DNA of 64,000 bases from an uncultured Pelagibacteraceae bacterium (GTDB taxonomy: Bacteria > Pseudomonadota > Alphaproteobacteria > Pelagibacterales > AG-422-B15): positions 1 to 64,000 of the forward strand of contig CACHCK010000001.1 in the NCBI GenBank assembly GCA_902578305.1, read 5' to 3'. The translations under genes were made by a program, and so were the position numbers. A model generated the notes under the pieces. That model saw only the letters and a program-made list of their open reading frames with translations, ran no database searches and was not told where the DNA came from. This document shows, one piece after another, positions 29,632 through 41,104 of this stretch; position 1 is the stretch's first letter, and every line of letters begins with the position of its first letter.

Positions 29632-30713
29632 CCACATTGCGCTCTATTGCGCAATATATGATCTGCTAAAACACACGCCATCATAGCCTCAGCAATTGGG
29701 ACAGCTCTCAAACCTACACATGGATCGTGACGACCTTTTGTTGAAATCGATGTATTTTGAAATTTATTGTTAATTGTTTTTTTTGCCTTCAAAATTGACG
29801 ACGTTGGTTTAATCGTTATTGATAAATTTAAATCCTGACCACTTGATATACCACCTAAGATTCCGCCAGAGTTATTAGAAGAAAAGATAATTTTTTTATT
29901 TTTATTAGCTCTTATTTCGTCGGAGTTTTCATCACCTGATAATTCAACAGCCTCATTGCCAGCTCCTATTTCAACACCTTTAACAGCGTTGATGCTCATC
30001 ATTGCACCTGCAAGGTCAGCATCTAATTTACCATATACTGGTTCTCCAAGTCCGGCGGGAACATTTTTAGCATTTACTAATAATTTTGCACCCAATGATG
30101 ATCCTTTTTTTCTAGTTTCATCTAGGTACTCTTCCCAAACTTTAACTATTTTTTTATCAGGACAGAAAAAAGAATTTTTCTTTACGTCATTCCAATTGAA
30201 ATTTCTTTGATTAATTGTGAGCTTTCCAACTTGTGTAACTGCACCTTGAATTAAAATATCTTTTTTTAATATATGTCCAATTACTTTTCTTGCGACAGCG
30301 CCAGCAGCTACTCTACTCGCAGTTTCTCTTGCGGAAGAACGACCTCCACCTCTATAATCCCTTATTCCATATTTCAAAAAATATGTTAGGTCAGCATGTC
30401 CAGGTCTAAATTTATTTTTTATATCGCTGTAGTCTTTTGATTTCTGATCTTTGTTCCAAATTAACAGCATTATCGGAGTTCCAGTTGTTTTTCCCTCAAA
30501 TACACCAGATAAAATTGAAACTTTATCATCTTCTCTTCTTTGTGTAACAAATCTATTTTTTCCTGGCTTTCTCATATCTAAATATTTCTGAATATCCTTG
30601 TCCTTAAGTGGTATTAGAGGAGGGCAGCCATCAATTATACATCCAATAGCTTCCCCATGAGATTCCCCCCATGTTGTAAATCGAAAATTTTTTCCAAAAG
30701 TATTAAATGACAT
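29628..30713 (-). CDS. aroC: chorismate synthase
   Basis: [47 protein letters not shown]. Confidence 0.97.
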   Translation of the reverse strand: MSFNTFGKNFRFTTWGESHGEAIGCIIDGCPPLIPLKDKDIQKYLDMRKPGKNRFVTQRREDDKVSILSGVFEGKTTGTPIMLLIWNKDQKSKDYSDIKNKFRPGHADLTYFLKYGIRDYRGGGRSSARETASRVAAGAVARKVIGHILKKDILIQGAVTQVGKLTINQRNFNWNDVKKNSFFCPDKKIVKVWEEYLDETRKKGSSLGAKLLVNAKNVPAGLGEPVYGKLDADLAGAMMSINAVKGVEIGAGNEAVELSGDENSDEIRANKNKKIIFSSNNSGGILGGISSGQDLNLSITIKPTSSILKAKKTINNKFQNTSISTKGRHDPCVGLRAVPIAEAMMACVLADHILRNRAQCG

Positions 30714-30722
30714 ATTTATTTT

Positions 30723-31703
30723 TTATTTGTCTCTGATTATTAAATGATCCACCAAATCATCAAGATACACTTTATATTTATTTCCTTCAAATTTATTAAT
30801 CTTAGTTTTGGCTTTTTCTGCATATTTTCCAACAAATTCGATTGAACTTTTATAAGTATTTGTTTTCTTCATCAGATCCAGAATTAGTGCCAGATCTTTT
30901 TTACTTCTTTTTCTCTTAAAAAATAGCTTGGCTATAATTTTTTTTGACTTTTTATCAGATTTTTTGAAACAATGAATGACTGGATATGTTACTTTACCCT
31001 CAAAAAAATCTTTCCCAACACTTTTACCCATTTTGCTCGAGTCACCAAAATAATCTAATACGTCATCAGATAACTGAAAGGCCATGCCAAAATTAAATCC
31101 AAAATCATTAAATATTTTTTGAGTTCTTGTATCTTGGTCAGTAATTATGGTTGGTAAGAAACAAGATATCCTAAAAAGCTCAGCAGTTTTAGCATCTATG
31201 ATAGATAAATACTTTTTTTCTGTTAAGTTAATATTTTGATTATTGCCTACGTCTTGTATTTGTCCTCTTGCTAAAATGAGTGATGTTTGGGATAATATCT
31301 CTAGTAATTTTAATGATTTATTTTTTACCATTAGCTTAAAAGCTCTACTTAACAGGTAATCTCCAACTAAAACACTTACTTTATTTCCCCATATTTGATT
31401 TGCGCTTAATTTTCCTCTTCTGATCTTTCCTGTATCAATTACATCATCATGCAACAAAGTGGCGTTATGAATAAACTCAATGCAGACAGCAAGTGTTACA
31501 TCCGCGTTACCTTTATAATTTAGCATTTTTGATACAATTAATGTAAGAAGGGGCCTTATTTTTTTTCCCTTAGCTTTAATGAGATGGCCTGCTGTTAAAG
31601 TAATTAATTTTTCTTCATCCTTGATGTTCTTACTGATTTCTCTTTCAACTCTCTTCAGAGAGCTTTTAAGTAAATTCGATAATGATTTTACTGGTGTATT
31701 CAC
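30723..31703 (-). CDS. ispB: polyprenyl diphosphate synthase (octaprenyl-type)
   Basis: GKKIRPLLTL, FIHNATLLHDDVID, FQLSDDVLDYFG. Confidence 0.92.
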   Translation of the reverse strand: MNTPVKSLSNLLKSSLKRVEREISKNIKDEEKLITLTAGHLIKAKGKKIRPLLTLIVSKMLNYKGNADVTLAVCIEFIHNATLLHDDVIDTGKIRRGKLSANQIWGNKVSVLVGDYLLSRAFKLMVKNKSLKLLEILSQTSLILARGQIQDVGNNQNINLTEKKYLSIIDAKTAELFRISCFLPTIITDQDTRTQKIFNDFGFNFGMAFQLSDDVLDYFGDSSKMGKSVGKDFFEGKVTYPVIHCFKKSDKKSKKIIAKLFFKRKRSKKDLALILDLMKKTNTYKSSIEFVGKYAEKAKTKINKFEGNKYKVYLDDLVDHLIIRDK

Positions 31704-31793
31704 TTATTAATTATGATTTTGTTTTATATTTAGATGTACTTATAATATAGTCTCATATAATTAAAAGTTATTGATTTCAGGCAAAAATTAAAA

Positions 31794-32600
31794 ATGAGCT
31801 TTATATCCTCTAAAACAAGAATAAATATAGTTGGCTTGCGAGGTGTTATTGGAGATCTCGGTAGATTTCAAAAGGGACTGACACTTGAGAATTGTGCCTC
31901 TATTCTAGATAAAGCTTTTAGCTTTAAAAAGCCATCTTTAGTAGTCATCAAGATCAACTCTCCAGGTGGTTCACCGGTTCAATCCGAGCTTATACACAAC
32001 CGTATAAGAAATTTATCGAAGAAAAACAATGTGAAAGTGATTACAATCGCGGAGGATGTTGCTGCCTCAGGAGGTTATATGCTGATGTGTGCAGGAGATA
32101 TTTTAATCGCCAATAAAAGTTCAATAGTCGGATCAATAGGAGTAATCAGTGCCTCTTTTGGATTCAAAAAATTAATTGATAAACTAGGCATTAAAAGGCG
32201 AGTTTTTACAAAAGGAGATAGAAAATCGTTTCTAGATCCATTTGAAGAAGTCTCTAAAAAAGACATAGATAAGCTGATCAAAGTTCAGGATAGCATATTT
32301 GAAAATTTCAAAGATTTAGTCTCAAAAAATAGAAAAAAGAAAATAGACCCAAAAAAAGTTTTTAATGGGGAGTTTTGGACAGGCGAACAAGCAAAAAAAC
32401 TTGGTTTAGTAGACTCGAATGAAGAACTAAACTCATACATTGAAAAACATTACGGAAAAAAATTAAAGATTAGGAACATAGAAGAAAAAAAATCATTCAT
32501 TAAAAATATTTTAAATAATCAGATTTCAAATAACGATATTGTTGACCGGCTTACAGAAGCTCTAAGGGAAAATTCATTCTGGAGTCGATATGGCCTCTAA
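31794..32600 (+). CDS. S49 family peptidase (SppA/SohB-like)
   Basis: [42 protein letters not shown]. Confidence 0.9.
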   Translation: MSFISSKTRINIVGLRGVIGDLGRFQKGLTLENCASILDKAFSFKKPSLVVIKINSPGGSPVQSELIHNRIRNLSKKNNVKVITIAEDVAASGGYMLMCAGDILIANKSSIVGSIGVISASFGFKKLIDKLGIKRRVFTKGDRKSFLDPFEEVSKKDIDKLIKVQDSIFENFKDLVSKNRKKKIDPKKVFNGEFWTGEQAKKLGLVDSNEELNSYIEKHYGKKLKIRNIEEKKSFIKNILNNQISNNDIVDRLTEALRENSFWSRYGL

Positions 32601-33948
32601 AAACATGGAAGACCTCGTTTCATTATGTAAAAGACGGGGGTTTATTTTTCAATCAAGTGAAATTTATGGTGGCTTGCAAGGAATATATGATTATGGTCCA
32701 CTCGGAGTAGAATTAAAAAACAACCTTAAATCCTCTTGGTGGAAATCAATGATCTATGATCGAGATGACGTTGAAGGACTTGATGCATCTATTTTAACAA
32801 GTAGACACGTATTAAAATATTCAGGCCATGAAGATACTTTCTCTGATCCTTTAGTCGACTGTAGAAATTGCAAAAATAGATTTAGATCTGACCAGGCCAC
32901 GGATGGAAAATGTCCAGCATGTGGGTCTAGCGATCTAACTGAACCTCGACCATTTAATCTTATGTTTAAAACCACAGTTGGTCCTGTAGATGATGGCAGT
33001 AATTATGCTTACCTAAGACCTGAAACCGCACAGCAAATTTTTACAAATTTTAAAAATATATTGGACTCAACAAGTAAGACTATTCCTTTTGGAATCGCGC
33101 AGATAGGTAAAGCATTTAGAAATGAAGTCACTCCAGGCAAATTTATATTCAGAGTTAGAGAGTTTGAACAAATGGAATTAGAATTTTTTGTTGAACCAGG
33201 TAAAGATGATGAGTGGCATAAATATTGGGTAGACAAGAGGTATTCATGGTGGATTGATCAAGGCATATCTGAAAAAAGATTAAAAAAGCTAGATGTTGAA
33301 GACGCTGACCTATCTCACTATTCAAAAGCTACTGTAGATCTTATGTACGAATTTCCACATGGACTTGAAGAGTTAGAAGGTATAGCAAACAGAACTGATT
33401 TTGATCTTGGCTCTCACACTAAAAATCAAAATGACTTTAAAATATCCGCAGATGTAATGAAAAACAACCAATCAACAACGAAATTGAGTATTCAAAATTT
33501 AGAAAGTAAAGAATGGTACATCCCTTATGTTATAGAACCCTCCGCTGGTGTTGATCGAGGTGTATTTGCTCTACTCAATGAAGCTTACAAGGAGGAGGAT
33601 TTAGAAAACGGAAATAAAAGAATTGTGTTAAGTTTGAAACCTCATTTGTCTCCAATTAAAGCGGCCGTAATTCCTCTTAAAAGAAATAATGAGGATTTAG
33701 TCAATAAAGCAAGCAAGATTAAGAATGATCTTCAAGCACTAGGTATGGGAAGGGTCATTTTAGAAAACTCAGGAAATATTGGAAAAGGTTATAGACGTCA
33801 TGATGAGATTGGCACACCTATTTGTATAACAGTTGATTTTGAAACAATCGAAAATGATACAGTGACTATAAGAGATAGAGATACTATGTCACAAAAAAGA
33901 GTTTCATCTCAAGATTTAAAACACGAATATAAAAAAGTTTTTAATTAA
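32590..33948 (+). CDS. glyS: glycyl-tRNA synthetase, single-chain (alpha2) type
   Basis: [62 protein letters not shown]. Confidence 0.93.
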   Translation: MASKNMEDLVSLCKRRGFIFQSSEIYGGLQGIYDYGPLGVELKNNLKSSWWKSMIYDRDDVEGLDASILTSRHVLKYSGHEDTFSDPLVDCRNCKNRFRSDQATDGKCPACGSSDLTEPRPFNLMFKTTVGPVDDGSNYAYLRPETAQQIFTNFKNILDSTSKTIPFGIAQIGKAFRNEVTPGKFIFRVREFEQMELEFFVEPGKDDEWHKYWVDKRYSWWIDQGISEKRLKKLDVEDADLSHYSKATVDLMYEFPHGLEELEGIANRTDFDLGSHTKNQNDFKISADVMKNNQSTTKLSIQNLESKEWYIPYVIEPSAGVDRGVFALLNEAYKEEDLENGNKRIVLSLKPHLSPIKAAVIPLKRNNEDLVNKASKIKNDLQALGMGRVILENSGNIGKGYRRHDEIGTPICITVDFETIENDTVTIRDRDTMSQKRVSSQDLKHEYKKVFN

Positions 33949-34410
33949 TTATATATTTCTTCTCGGAAATTCTATTTTGCCAAATGGCCAAGAATTTTCT
34001 AACCATTTTTTAAATGTTTTGCCTAATTCATCCTCTAAGCCGCTATCAAGCAAATCTTGTCTTATCCAATAGTATGCTTGTACCTCATACTCAGGGTTAT
34101 CGGAGGGATAAATATAGCAACAACCAATTACATCTTTCCCTTCTTTTGTTGATAGAACTGTGTAAGCGAAAGAATGTCTAAGAGAAAATTCCACTTCATG
34201 CCATCCTAGATCGGCAAGATTTTCATCTAATGTCATTTCTTTTGGCCATTCACTATCGTCCATTAGTTTATATAGATGGTCTACACTTTTCATTACTGCC
34301 TCATAGTCTTTGTCGACATATTTTATTGTAAGTGGTCTTAAGATAAAATTTTTGGTTACTAATTCTGTAGGAACTTTAAAGCTATCTTTTACTATTGGAC
34401 GGCTGTACAT
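33949..34410 (-). CDS. GNAT-like N-acetyltransferase family protein
   Basis: FILRPLT..., FAYTVLSTKEGKDVIGCCYIYPS layout. Confidence 0.6.
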   Translation of the reverse strand: MYSRPIVKDSFKVPTELVTKNFILRPLTIKYVDKDYEAVMKSVDHLYKLMDDSEWPKEMTLDENLADLGWHEVEFSLRHSFAYTVLSTKEGKDVIGCCYIYPSDNPEYEVQAYYWIRQDLLDSGLEDELGKTFKKWLENSWPFGKIEFPRRNI

Positions 34411-35250
34411 TTAAATTTCAAGTCCAAAATCAACGTTTTCAATGCTATGAGTAAGTTGTCCGATTGAAATTCTATCAACTTTTGTTTTCGCATAGGACTT
34501 AATATTTTTTAAATTAATATTTCCAGATGCCTCACAAAGAAACTTTTTTTTAACTATTTTTAAGCACTGAGAAATTTGTTTCTCAGACATATTATCGAGA
34601 AGTACAATATCTATTTTCTGATTTAAAATTTTTTTTAATTGTTTAATTGTGTCAATTTCTACTGTAATTTTCTTTTTTAATTTTGATCTACTAATTTTTT
34701 TTATATTCTCAACCAGTTCTTCTTTATTTCCAAGATGGTTATCTTTTATGAAATAAAAATCCGATAAAGTAGCCCTGTTTACATGCGCGCCACCAATTGT
34801 AAGAGCATATTTTTGTACCTGTCTCATCCCGGCAATTGTTTTTCTCGTTGAATAAATTTTAACTCCATAAGGTGCTGCAATATCAACAAATTTTCTTGTT
34901 TTTGTAGCAATACCAGACATGAACCCTAAAAAGTTTAAAGCTGTTCTCTCTGCAATTAATATACTTTGTGCATCACCATTTACGTCAATAATTTTATTCC
35001 CTTTAACTACTTTACTTCCATCTTTCTTTAGAACTTTTATTTTAATTTTACTATTGAGCGCTTTAAATGTCTGAACAGCAAACTCAGTTCCACAGACAAT
35101 TGCATTCTCTTTTGCGACTATAGAAGCTTTAAGTTTTGTTTTTTTGGAAATTAAAACTTTTGAAGTTATATCGCCATATTTACCAAAATCTTCTTTCAAA
35201 GCGATTTTGATTTTTTTCTTTATATCTTTTTTAGCTAACAAGTTTTTCAT
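34411..35250 (-). CDS. nadC: nicotinate-nucleotide pyrophosphorylase (start corrected from 35295)
   Basis: EDFGKYGDITS, STRKTIAGMRQVQKYALTIGGAHVNR, VEIDTIKQ. Confidence 0.95.
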   Translation of the reverse strand: MKNLLAKKDIKKKIKIALKEDFGKYGDITSKVLISKKTKLKASIVAKENAIVCGTEFAVQTFKALNSKIKIKVLKKDGSKVVKGNKIIDVNGDAQSILIAERTALNFLGFMSGIATKTRKFVDIAAPYGVKIYSTRKTIAGMRQVQKYALTIGGAHVNRATLSDFYFIKDNHLGNKEELVENIKKISRSKLKKKITVEIDTIKQLKKILNQKIDIVLLDNMSEKQISQCLKIVKKKFLCEASGNINLKNIKSYAKTKVDRISIGQLTHSIENVDFGLEI

Positions 35251-36844
35251 CAACTTCTGATATAGAAGAATCCAAGATAGTTTTGATATAACCATCTATT
35301 TCTGAATATTTAATATCAAAATGCTTAATAAAATCTTCATCAGTATCTTGGTAATCAGATCTTAAATGACAACCTCGACTTTCTCTTCTTAAATAAGCGC
35401 CTATGATAATAAATTTGCTAACCAAAATCATATCATTAAGTTTAGCTGAAAGGCCTTTTGACTCTCTCTCAATTTTTAGTACATCATTTAGACCCCTAAT
35501 AATAGAATCCTTATTTCTAACAATTCCTAAATTTCTCATCATTGTAGACCTTAATTGCCATATATATTTTTTTGCTCTTATTTTATTTTTAGTTTTCTCT
35601 TTAAAAATTTTAATAAATTTAGAGCTAATATGAATATCCTTTTTAATATTCTTTTTATTTATTTCATTTGCAACAATCTTAGCAAATACAAGAGATTCTA
35701 ATAGTGAATTTGATGCAAGGCGATTTGCTCCATGAATACCAGTTGCAGCGACCTCTCCGCAGCACCAGAGCCCTTCAACAGAAGTCTGTCCTTTCAGATC
35801 AGTTTTTACTCCACCTATATGATAATGAGCGACAGGAATTATTGGCAGTAGGTCTCTTTCAGGATCTAAGTCTGCATTTTCACAATAGGACGAAACTTGA
35901 GGAAAACGAGCATTAAAATTACTACCCATATACCTGCAATCTAAAAATACTGAATTTCCTTTTTCAATTTGTTTGAATATATTTTGAGCAATAAGATCTC
36001 GTGGTGCCAACTCATTATCAGGATGAATACCAAACATAAACCTTTCTTCATCTTGATTTACAAGGTAAGCCCCTTCACCTCTAATCGCCTCAGTAGCCAA
36101 AGGAGTAGGGTCTAGGCCAAAATCAAGACCTGTTGGGTGAAATTGTACGAACTCCATGTCAGTAAGTGTCGCACCAGCATGAGATGCCAACGCCACGCCC
36201 TCTCCATAAGAACTTCGTGGGTTGGTCGTATTTGCAAAAATACCTCCTAAACCACCTGTCGCTAAAACTACATGTGAACTTTGGATAATTACATTACTGT
36301 CAGGAACATTATCGTCAGTAAATCTTCCAATTACTCCATAAATAGTATTTTTTTCAGTCATAATTCGATCAATTGAAACATTTTCTAAAACTGTTATGTG
36401 ATCACTTTTTTTTACTTTTTCAATTAAGCCGCGCATAATTTCAAGACCAGAACTATCACCTTTTGACCTTATGATTCTATTAAAGCTATGGGCACCTTCT
36501 AGTCCTAGGTTAAATGAACCATCTTCATTTTTATCAAAATTAACTCCGTATCCCTCTAAATCATCAATGATGCCTTTTGCATTATTTATAACTTCTTTAA
36601 TCGCATCGATATTCGCCAAGCCTTTTGCTGTAGTCAAAGTATCATTAATATGACTTTCATTACTGTCATCCTTTGAAACTGCCGCGGCAATCCCTCCTTG
36701 TGCCCAACTACTTGAGGTGTTAATTCCAAGTGAACTTTTAGTAATTACGCATACTTTTCTTGGCGCTAAATTGAGTGCAACAGTTAATCCCGCTACACCA
36801 CCACCCACTATTACAACATCAGGTCTATAAATAGAATCAGACAT
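35231..36844 (-). CDS. nadB: L-aspartate oxidase
   Basis: VVIVGGGVAGLTVAL, SSWAQGGIAAA, EFVQFHPTG, GANRLASNSLLE. Confidence 0.96.
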   Translation of the reverse strand: MSDSIYRPDVVIVGGGVAGLTVALNLAPRKVCVITKSSLGINTSSSWAQGGIAAAVSKDDSNESHINDTLTTAKGLANIDAIKEVINNAKGIIDDLEGYGVNFDKNEDGSFNLGLEGAHSFNRIIRSKGDSSGLEIMRGLIEKVKKSDHITVLENVSIDRIMTEKNTIYGVIGRFTDDNVPDSNVIIQSSHVVLATGGLGGIFANTTNPRSSYGEGVALASHAGATLTDMEFVQFHPTGLDFGLDPTPLATEAIRGEGAYLVNQDEERFMFGIHPDNELAPRDLIAQNIFKQIEKGNSVFLDCRYMGSNFNARFPQVSSYCENADLDPERDLLPIIPVAHYHIGGVKTDLKGQTSVEGLWCCGEVAATGIHGANRLASNSLLESLVFAKIVANEINKKNIKKDIHISSKFIKIFKEKTKNKIRAKKYIWQLRSTMMRNLGIVRNKDSIIRGLNDVLKIERESKGLSAKLNDMILVSKFIIIGAYLRRESRGCHLRSDYQDTDEDFIKHFDIKYSEIDGYIKTILDSSISEVDEKLVS

Positions 36845-37866
36845 TAGCTGCTTCTGCCAATTTCAAGCATACGATCAATGGAAAGACGGGCCCTATCAAT
36901 AATTGCCTTATCGACTAAAATTTGATGCTGGTTAAATCGTATTGCATCATAAATTTTTTTTAGAGAAATTCTTTTCATATGAGGACATAGATTACAAGGT
37001 CTGATAAATTCGACATTAGGATTTTCTATGGCAACATTATCACTCATCGAGCATTCCGTCACCATAATTACCTTTCCAGGTTGATTGTCTTTTACATAAT
37101 TACTCATTCCAGCCGTTGAGCCAGCGAAGTCACTTACCGCAATTACTTCAGGAGAACATTCAGGGTGAGCTAATACAACAATATCTTTGTGTTGTTTTTT
37201 ATATGCCATTATTTCATCGGCAGTAAATCTCTCATGAACCTCACATCGCCCTTTCCAAGAAATAATTTTCACATCTGTTTGAGCTGCGATATTTTTTGCA
37301 AGGTATTCATCAGGTAGAAATATAACTTTATCAACACCTAAAGATTCTACTACATGTTTTGCATTTCCTGATGTACAGCACACATCTGTCTCTGCTTTTA
37401 CATCAGCTGATGTGTTAACATATGTAACAACTGGTACGCCAGGATATTTTTGTTTTAATAATCTTATGTCTTCTGCGGTTATTGACTCAGATAAAGAACA
37501 TCCTGCACGCGTATCTGGAATTAAAACATTTTTGTTTGGACTAAGAATTTTTGCTGTTTCAGCCATAAAATGAACGCCACAAACTATTATTGTATCTGCT
37601 TCAGAGTCTCTTGCCTCATAAGCTAATTTTAATGAGTCACCAACGATGTCAGATACGCAGTGAAAGATTTCAGGTGTCTGGTAATTGTGAGTTAAAATTG
37701 CAATATTTTTTTCTTTTTTTAGTTTATTTATTTCATGTATGAGTGGAGCATGAAATGGCCACTCAACTTCAGGTATTATTTTCTCTACACCCTTATATAG
37801 ATGAGCCGTTGCATCTTTCACTTCAGAATTAAAATCTGATGGATATTGCAAATTTTCATTCAACAT
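36844..37866 (-). CDS. nadA: quinolinate synthase
   Basis: [41 protein letters not shown]. Confidence 0.96.
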   Translation of the reverse strand: MLNENLQYPSDFNSEVKDATAHLYKGVEKIIPEVEWPFHAPLIHEINKLKKEKNIAILTHNYQTPEIFHCVSDIVGDSLKLAYEARDSEADTIIVCGVHFMAETAKILSPNKNVLIPDTRAGCSLSESITAEDIRLLKQKYPGVPVVTYVNTSADVKAETDVCCTSGNAKHVVESLGVDKVIFLPDEYLAKNIAAQTDVKIISWKGRCEVHERFTADEIMAYKKQHKDIVVLAHPECSPEVIAVSDFAGSTAGMSNYVKDNQPGKVIMVTECSMSDNVAIENPNVEFIRPCNLCPHMKRISLKKIYDAIRFNQHQILVDKAIIDRARLSIDRMLEIGRSS

Positions 37867-37956
37867 AATTATTTTTTAATATAGTTTAATATTACAATTA
37901 TAGTTAAATGTATATATTTCAACATATCAACAATTATAGGAAAAACATGGAAATCT

Positions 37957-38042
37957 GCCGTCGTGCTGGAATTGGTAGACAGGCTGGTTTGAGGGATCAG
38001 TGAACATAGTTCGTGAGAGTTCGAGTCTCTCCGACGGCACCA
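37957..38042 (+). tRNA. tRNA-Leu(GAG)
   Basis: GCCGTCG/CGACGGC acceptor, anticodon loop TTGAGGG, long variable arm, AGTTCGAGTCT T-arm, encoded CCA. Confidence 0.94.
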
Positions 38043-38065
38043 TATGGTAAAAGGTACAGAATAAG

Positions 38066-38953
38066 ATGAAAATCCTTTTTATAGGACCCACGAGAATCGG
38101 GGATACCATTCTATCCACATCAATAATAAATTTCTATTTACAGAAATATGATGATTGTAGTTTTTCTGTAATCACGAGTCCATTTGCTAAAGACATATAC
38201 GTCAATATGCCAAGACTATCTAAAATTTTAGTTGTTAATAAAAAAAGATATGGTTTGCATTGGTTAGATATAATTAGATTCTCTTTTTTTAAAAGGTGGG
38301 ATCTTGTGATCGATTTAAGATCTTCAATTACATCTTATTTACTTGCTACCCGGACTAGAAAAATATTCAAAGGTAACAACAATTTTCATAAACTTGTACA
38401 GTTTAAAAAATTCTTAAATACTGATAAAGCAATAGTTCCAAAAGTTTGGTATGATACTGAAGTTAGCTCAAAAAGCTTAGTAAAAATTTCTAATAATCAA
38501 CGCATGATTGCTGTTGCACCTTATTCAAACTGGTCAAAAAAAGATTGGTCAATAAAAAAATACAAGACTTTACTTGAAAATGAATTTTTTAAAAATTACA
38601 CAATAATTTTAACTGGTATTTCGAATGACATTCGAAATAAAGAAGAGTTTGACGATTTCTTAAATTCATCAAGCCTTAAAATCATAAATTTGTTTGACTG
38701 GGGTAATCTTAGACATATGGTACCAATATTTGAAAAATGTGATTTTTTTATTGGCAGTGATAGTGGACTAATGCATCTATCGGCATCAGCTGGATGTAAA
38801 ACTTTTGCCCTTTTTGGACCCACAAACGACTTAGTGTATGGGCCATGGGGAAATAATACTGTGATTAAATCAAATAATGGTATGCTGGATCATGAACTTG
38901 AAAATTTATCTGTTGAGAAAGTTATAAATAGCATAAAAGAAACTCTGTCATGA
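38066..38953 (+). CDS. glycosyltransferase family 9 / ADP-heptose:LPS heptosyltransferase-like
   Basis: MKILFIGPTRIGDTILSTSIINF, FIGSDSGLMHLSASAGCKTFALFGPT. Confidence 0.87.
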   Translation: MKILFIGPTRIGDTILSTSIINFYLQKYDDCSFSVITSPFAKDIYVNMPRLSKILVVNKKRYGLHWLDIIRFSFFKRWDLVIDLRSSITSYLLATRTRKIFKGNNNFHKLVQFKKFLNTDKAIVPKVWYDTEVSSKSLVKISNNQRMIAVAPYSNWSKKDWSIKKYKTLLENEFFKNYTIILTGISNDIRNKEEFDDFLNSSSLKIINLFDWGNLRHMVPIFEKCDFFIGSDSGLMHLSASAGCKTFALFGPTNDLVYGPWGNNTVIKSNNGMLDHELENLSVEKVINSIKETLS

Positions 38954-40260
38954 TTGATTTAATTATAAGAAACGGAAAGATTGTAACTCATAACAATGAA
39001 AGATTAGCTGATATTGCCATTAAAAATGGAAAAATATTTAAAATTGGCAAACTATCTAATCTGAAATCAAAAAAAACTATTGATGCTAAAGGTTTACATG
39101 TTCTGCCAGGTGCTTTTGATACACAAGTTCACTTTAGAGAGCCGGGCAATACTAAAAAAGAAAACCTCAAAACGGGTAGCTTAGCTGCTGTTGCAGGAGG
39201 GATAACTTCAGTTTTTGATATGCCTAATAACAAACCTAGCATCACAACAAAAAAGCTTTTTATGAAGAAATTGCAGACTGCAAAAAAGAGAATGCATTGC
39301 AATTACGCTTTTTATTTTGGAGCTGAGAAAGATAACATTAAAGAAATTAAGAAAGTTGAGAAAGTAAAGGGTTGTTGTGGTGTAAAGGTTTTTGTTGGCT
39401 CCTCAACAGGTACATTACTTGTCTCAAACCATAATGATATTGAAAAAATTATGAGATCAACAAATAAAATGATCTCATTCCATTCTGAAAATGAAGATAT
39501 GCTAATCACAAGAAAAAAATACGCTAAAAAAGGAAATCCGTTAAGTCATCAATTATGGCGAAATGTAGACACAGCCTTAAGTTCTACAAGAAAGCTGATC
39601 AGATCAGCTAATAGAAGTAAAAAAAAAATACATGTTCTTCATATAACTACTGCAGAAGAAATAAAATTGCTTCTTAGAAACAGAAAATATGTCTCATTTG
39701 AAGTGACACCTCAGCACCTAATATTGGCATCACCGGATTGTTATAAAAAACTGGGCACTTACGTTCAAATGAATCCACCTATTAGGGGAGCTAGACACAG
39801 AAATGTTCTAAGAAAAACTTTGCAAAAAGGCAAAATCGATATTATTGGATCAGATCACGCTCCTCATTTAAAATCTGAAAAAAATAAAATTTATCCAAAT
39901 AGTCCATCAGGAATGCCGGGAGTTCAAACTCTAATTCCTATTCTTTTAAATGAGGTTACAAAAAAGACAATTTCACTCAATGAAGTAGTAAAGCTAACAA
40001 GCTTTAATCCTAAAAAAATATTTAAGATTAAAAATAAGGGGCTAATTAAAGTTGGTTATGATGCCGATTTAACAATAGTTGATATGAATAAAACTAAAAA
40101 AGTTTTGAATAAAGATATGAAATCAAAGTGTAGATGGACACCTTTCAATGGCATGAAACTCAAAGGTTGGCCTGTTGGAACAATAATAAATGGTAAAGCA
40201 GCATTTTGGAAAAATAAAATCAATAAATCAGTATTTGGTAATCCAATAAGTTTTAATTAG
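38950..40260 (+). CDS. dihydroorotase family amidohydrolase
   Basis: LPGAFDTQVHFREPGNTKKENLKTGSLAAVAGGIT, IGSDHAPH, GMPGVQTL. Confidence 0.9.
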   Translation: MIDLIIRNGKIVTHNNERLADIAIKNGKIFKIGKLSNLKSKKTIDAKGLHVLPGAFDTQVHFREPGNTKKENLKTGSLAAVAGGITSVFDMPNNKPSITTKKLFMKKLQTAKKRMHCNYAFYFGAEKDNIKEIKKVEKVKGCCGVKVFVGSSTGTLLVSNHNDIEKIMRSTNKMISFHSENEDMLITRKKYAKKGNPLSHQLWRNVDTALSSTRKLIRSANRSKKKIHVLHITTAEEIKLLLRNRKYVSFEVTPQHLILASPDCYKKLGTYVQMNPPIRGARHRNVLRKTLQKGKIDIIGSDHAPHLKSEKNKIYPNSPSGMPGVQTLIPILLNEVTKKTISLNEVVKLTSFNPKKIFKIKNKGLIKVGYDADLTIVDMNKTKKVLNKDMKSKCRWTPFNGMKLKGWPVGTIINGKAAFWKNKINKSVFGNPISFN

Positions 40261-41030
40261 CTGCGAGCAATAAAAGAAGAATTTTTAAAATTACGCTTAC
40301 CATAACGCAAAATTTTGCGATCTAATGTTCTTATTCTGCCACCCGCAAATCTTAATATAGCATCACCAGCGGCTGTATCCCATTCCATTGTAGTTCCAAA
40401 CCGAGGGTATATATTTGCAAAGCCATGTGCGATGTAACACAACTTTATTGAACTTCCTGAACGGAGTATTTTATTAGAATTGAATCTCTTAAAGATCATT
40501 TTTTTTGCTTTTTCCACTTCACTCTTAGCAAGTGAATGAGATCTACTTAAAATGACTATATTTTTATTTCTTTTTTTAACTTTAATTTTTTTTATATTAT
40601 TAATTTGTCCCTTTTTATTTATTTTTGAAAAATAAGATTTTTTATCTTTTGTGAAATAAAGCTTATTCTTAGTAGGCATATAAATAATACCAAAAACTGG
40701 TTTTTTATTTTCAATCAGGCCGATATTTACAGTAAATTCGCCATTACCTTTTAAAAATTCTTTTGTGCCATCTAATGGGTCTACTAACCAAAATCTTTGA
40801 GCGGCTTTACCTTTTTTAATTTGCTCTTCAGAAACTATTGAAATATCAGGAAAATGTCTTTTTAAGCCCTTACAAATTATATCATTCGCCCTTATATCTG
40901 CATTTGTAACAGGCGTATTATCGGACTTGTATCTTTTGATTACCTTTTTTTTGTAGATTTTGGTGATTTCAACACCAGCAAGATGAACAATTCTAATTAA
41001 TTCATCTAGTTTTTCGGGTGTTATGTTCAT
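40257..41030 (-). CDS. cysQ: 3'(2'),5'-bisphosphate nucleotidase
   Basis: VSEEQ, WLVDPLDGTKEFLKGNGEFTVNIGLI, EWDTAAGDAIL. Confidence 0.92.
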   Translation of the reverse strand: MNITPEKLDELIRIVHLAGVEITKIYKKKVIKRYKSDNTPVTNADIRANDIICKGLKRHFPDISIVSEEQIKKGKAAQRFWLVDPLDGTKEFLKGNGEFTVNIGLIENKKPVFGIIYMPTKNKLYFTKDKKSYFSKINKKGQINNIKKIKVKKRNKNIVILSRSHSLAKSEVEKAKKMIFKRFNSNKILRSGSSIKLCYIAHGFANIYPRFGTTMEWDTAAGDAILRFAGGRIRTLDRKILRYGKRNFKNSSFIARS

Positions 41031-41104
41031 ATCAGGAGTAAAGCTTGTAAAATAGACAATAAGACAAATATATTATACATACCAGAGCAAAATAATTAAA
41101 TCGT

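Noticed and set aside
37927-38118. Minus-strand ORF MVPSERLELSRTMFTD...
   Set aside because: Antisense to tRNA-Leu; a well-known false ORF pattern
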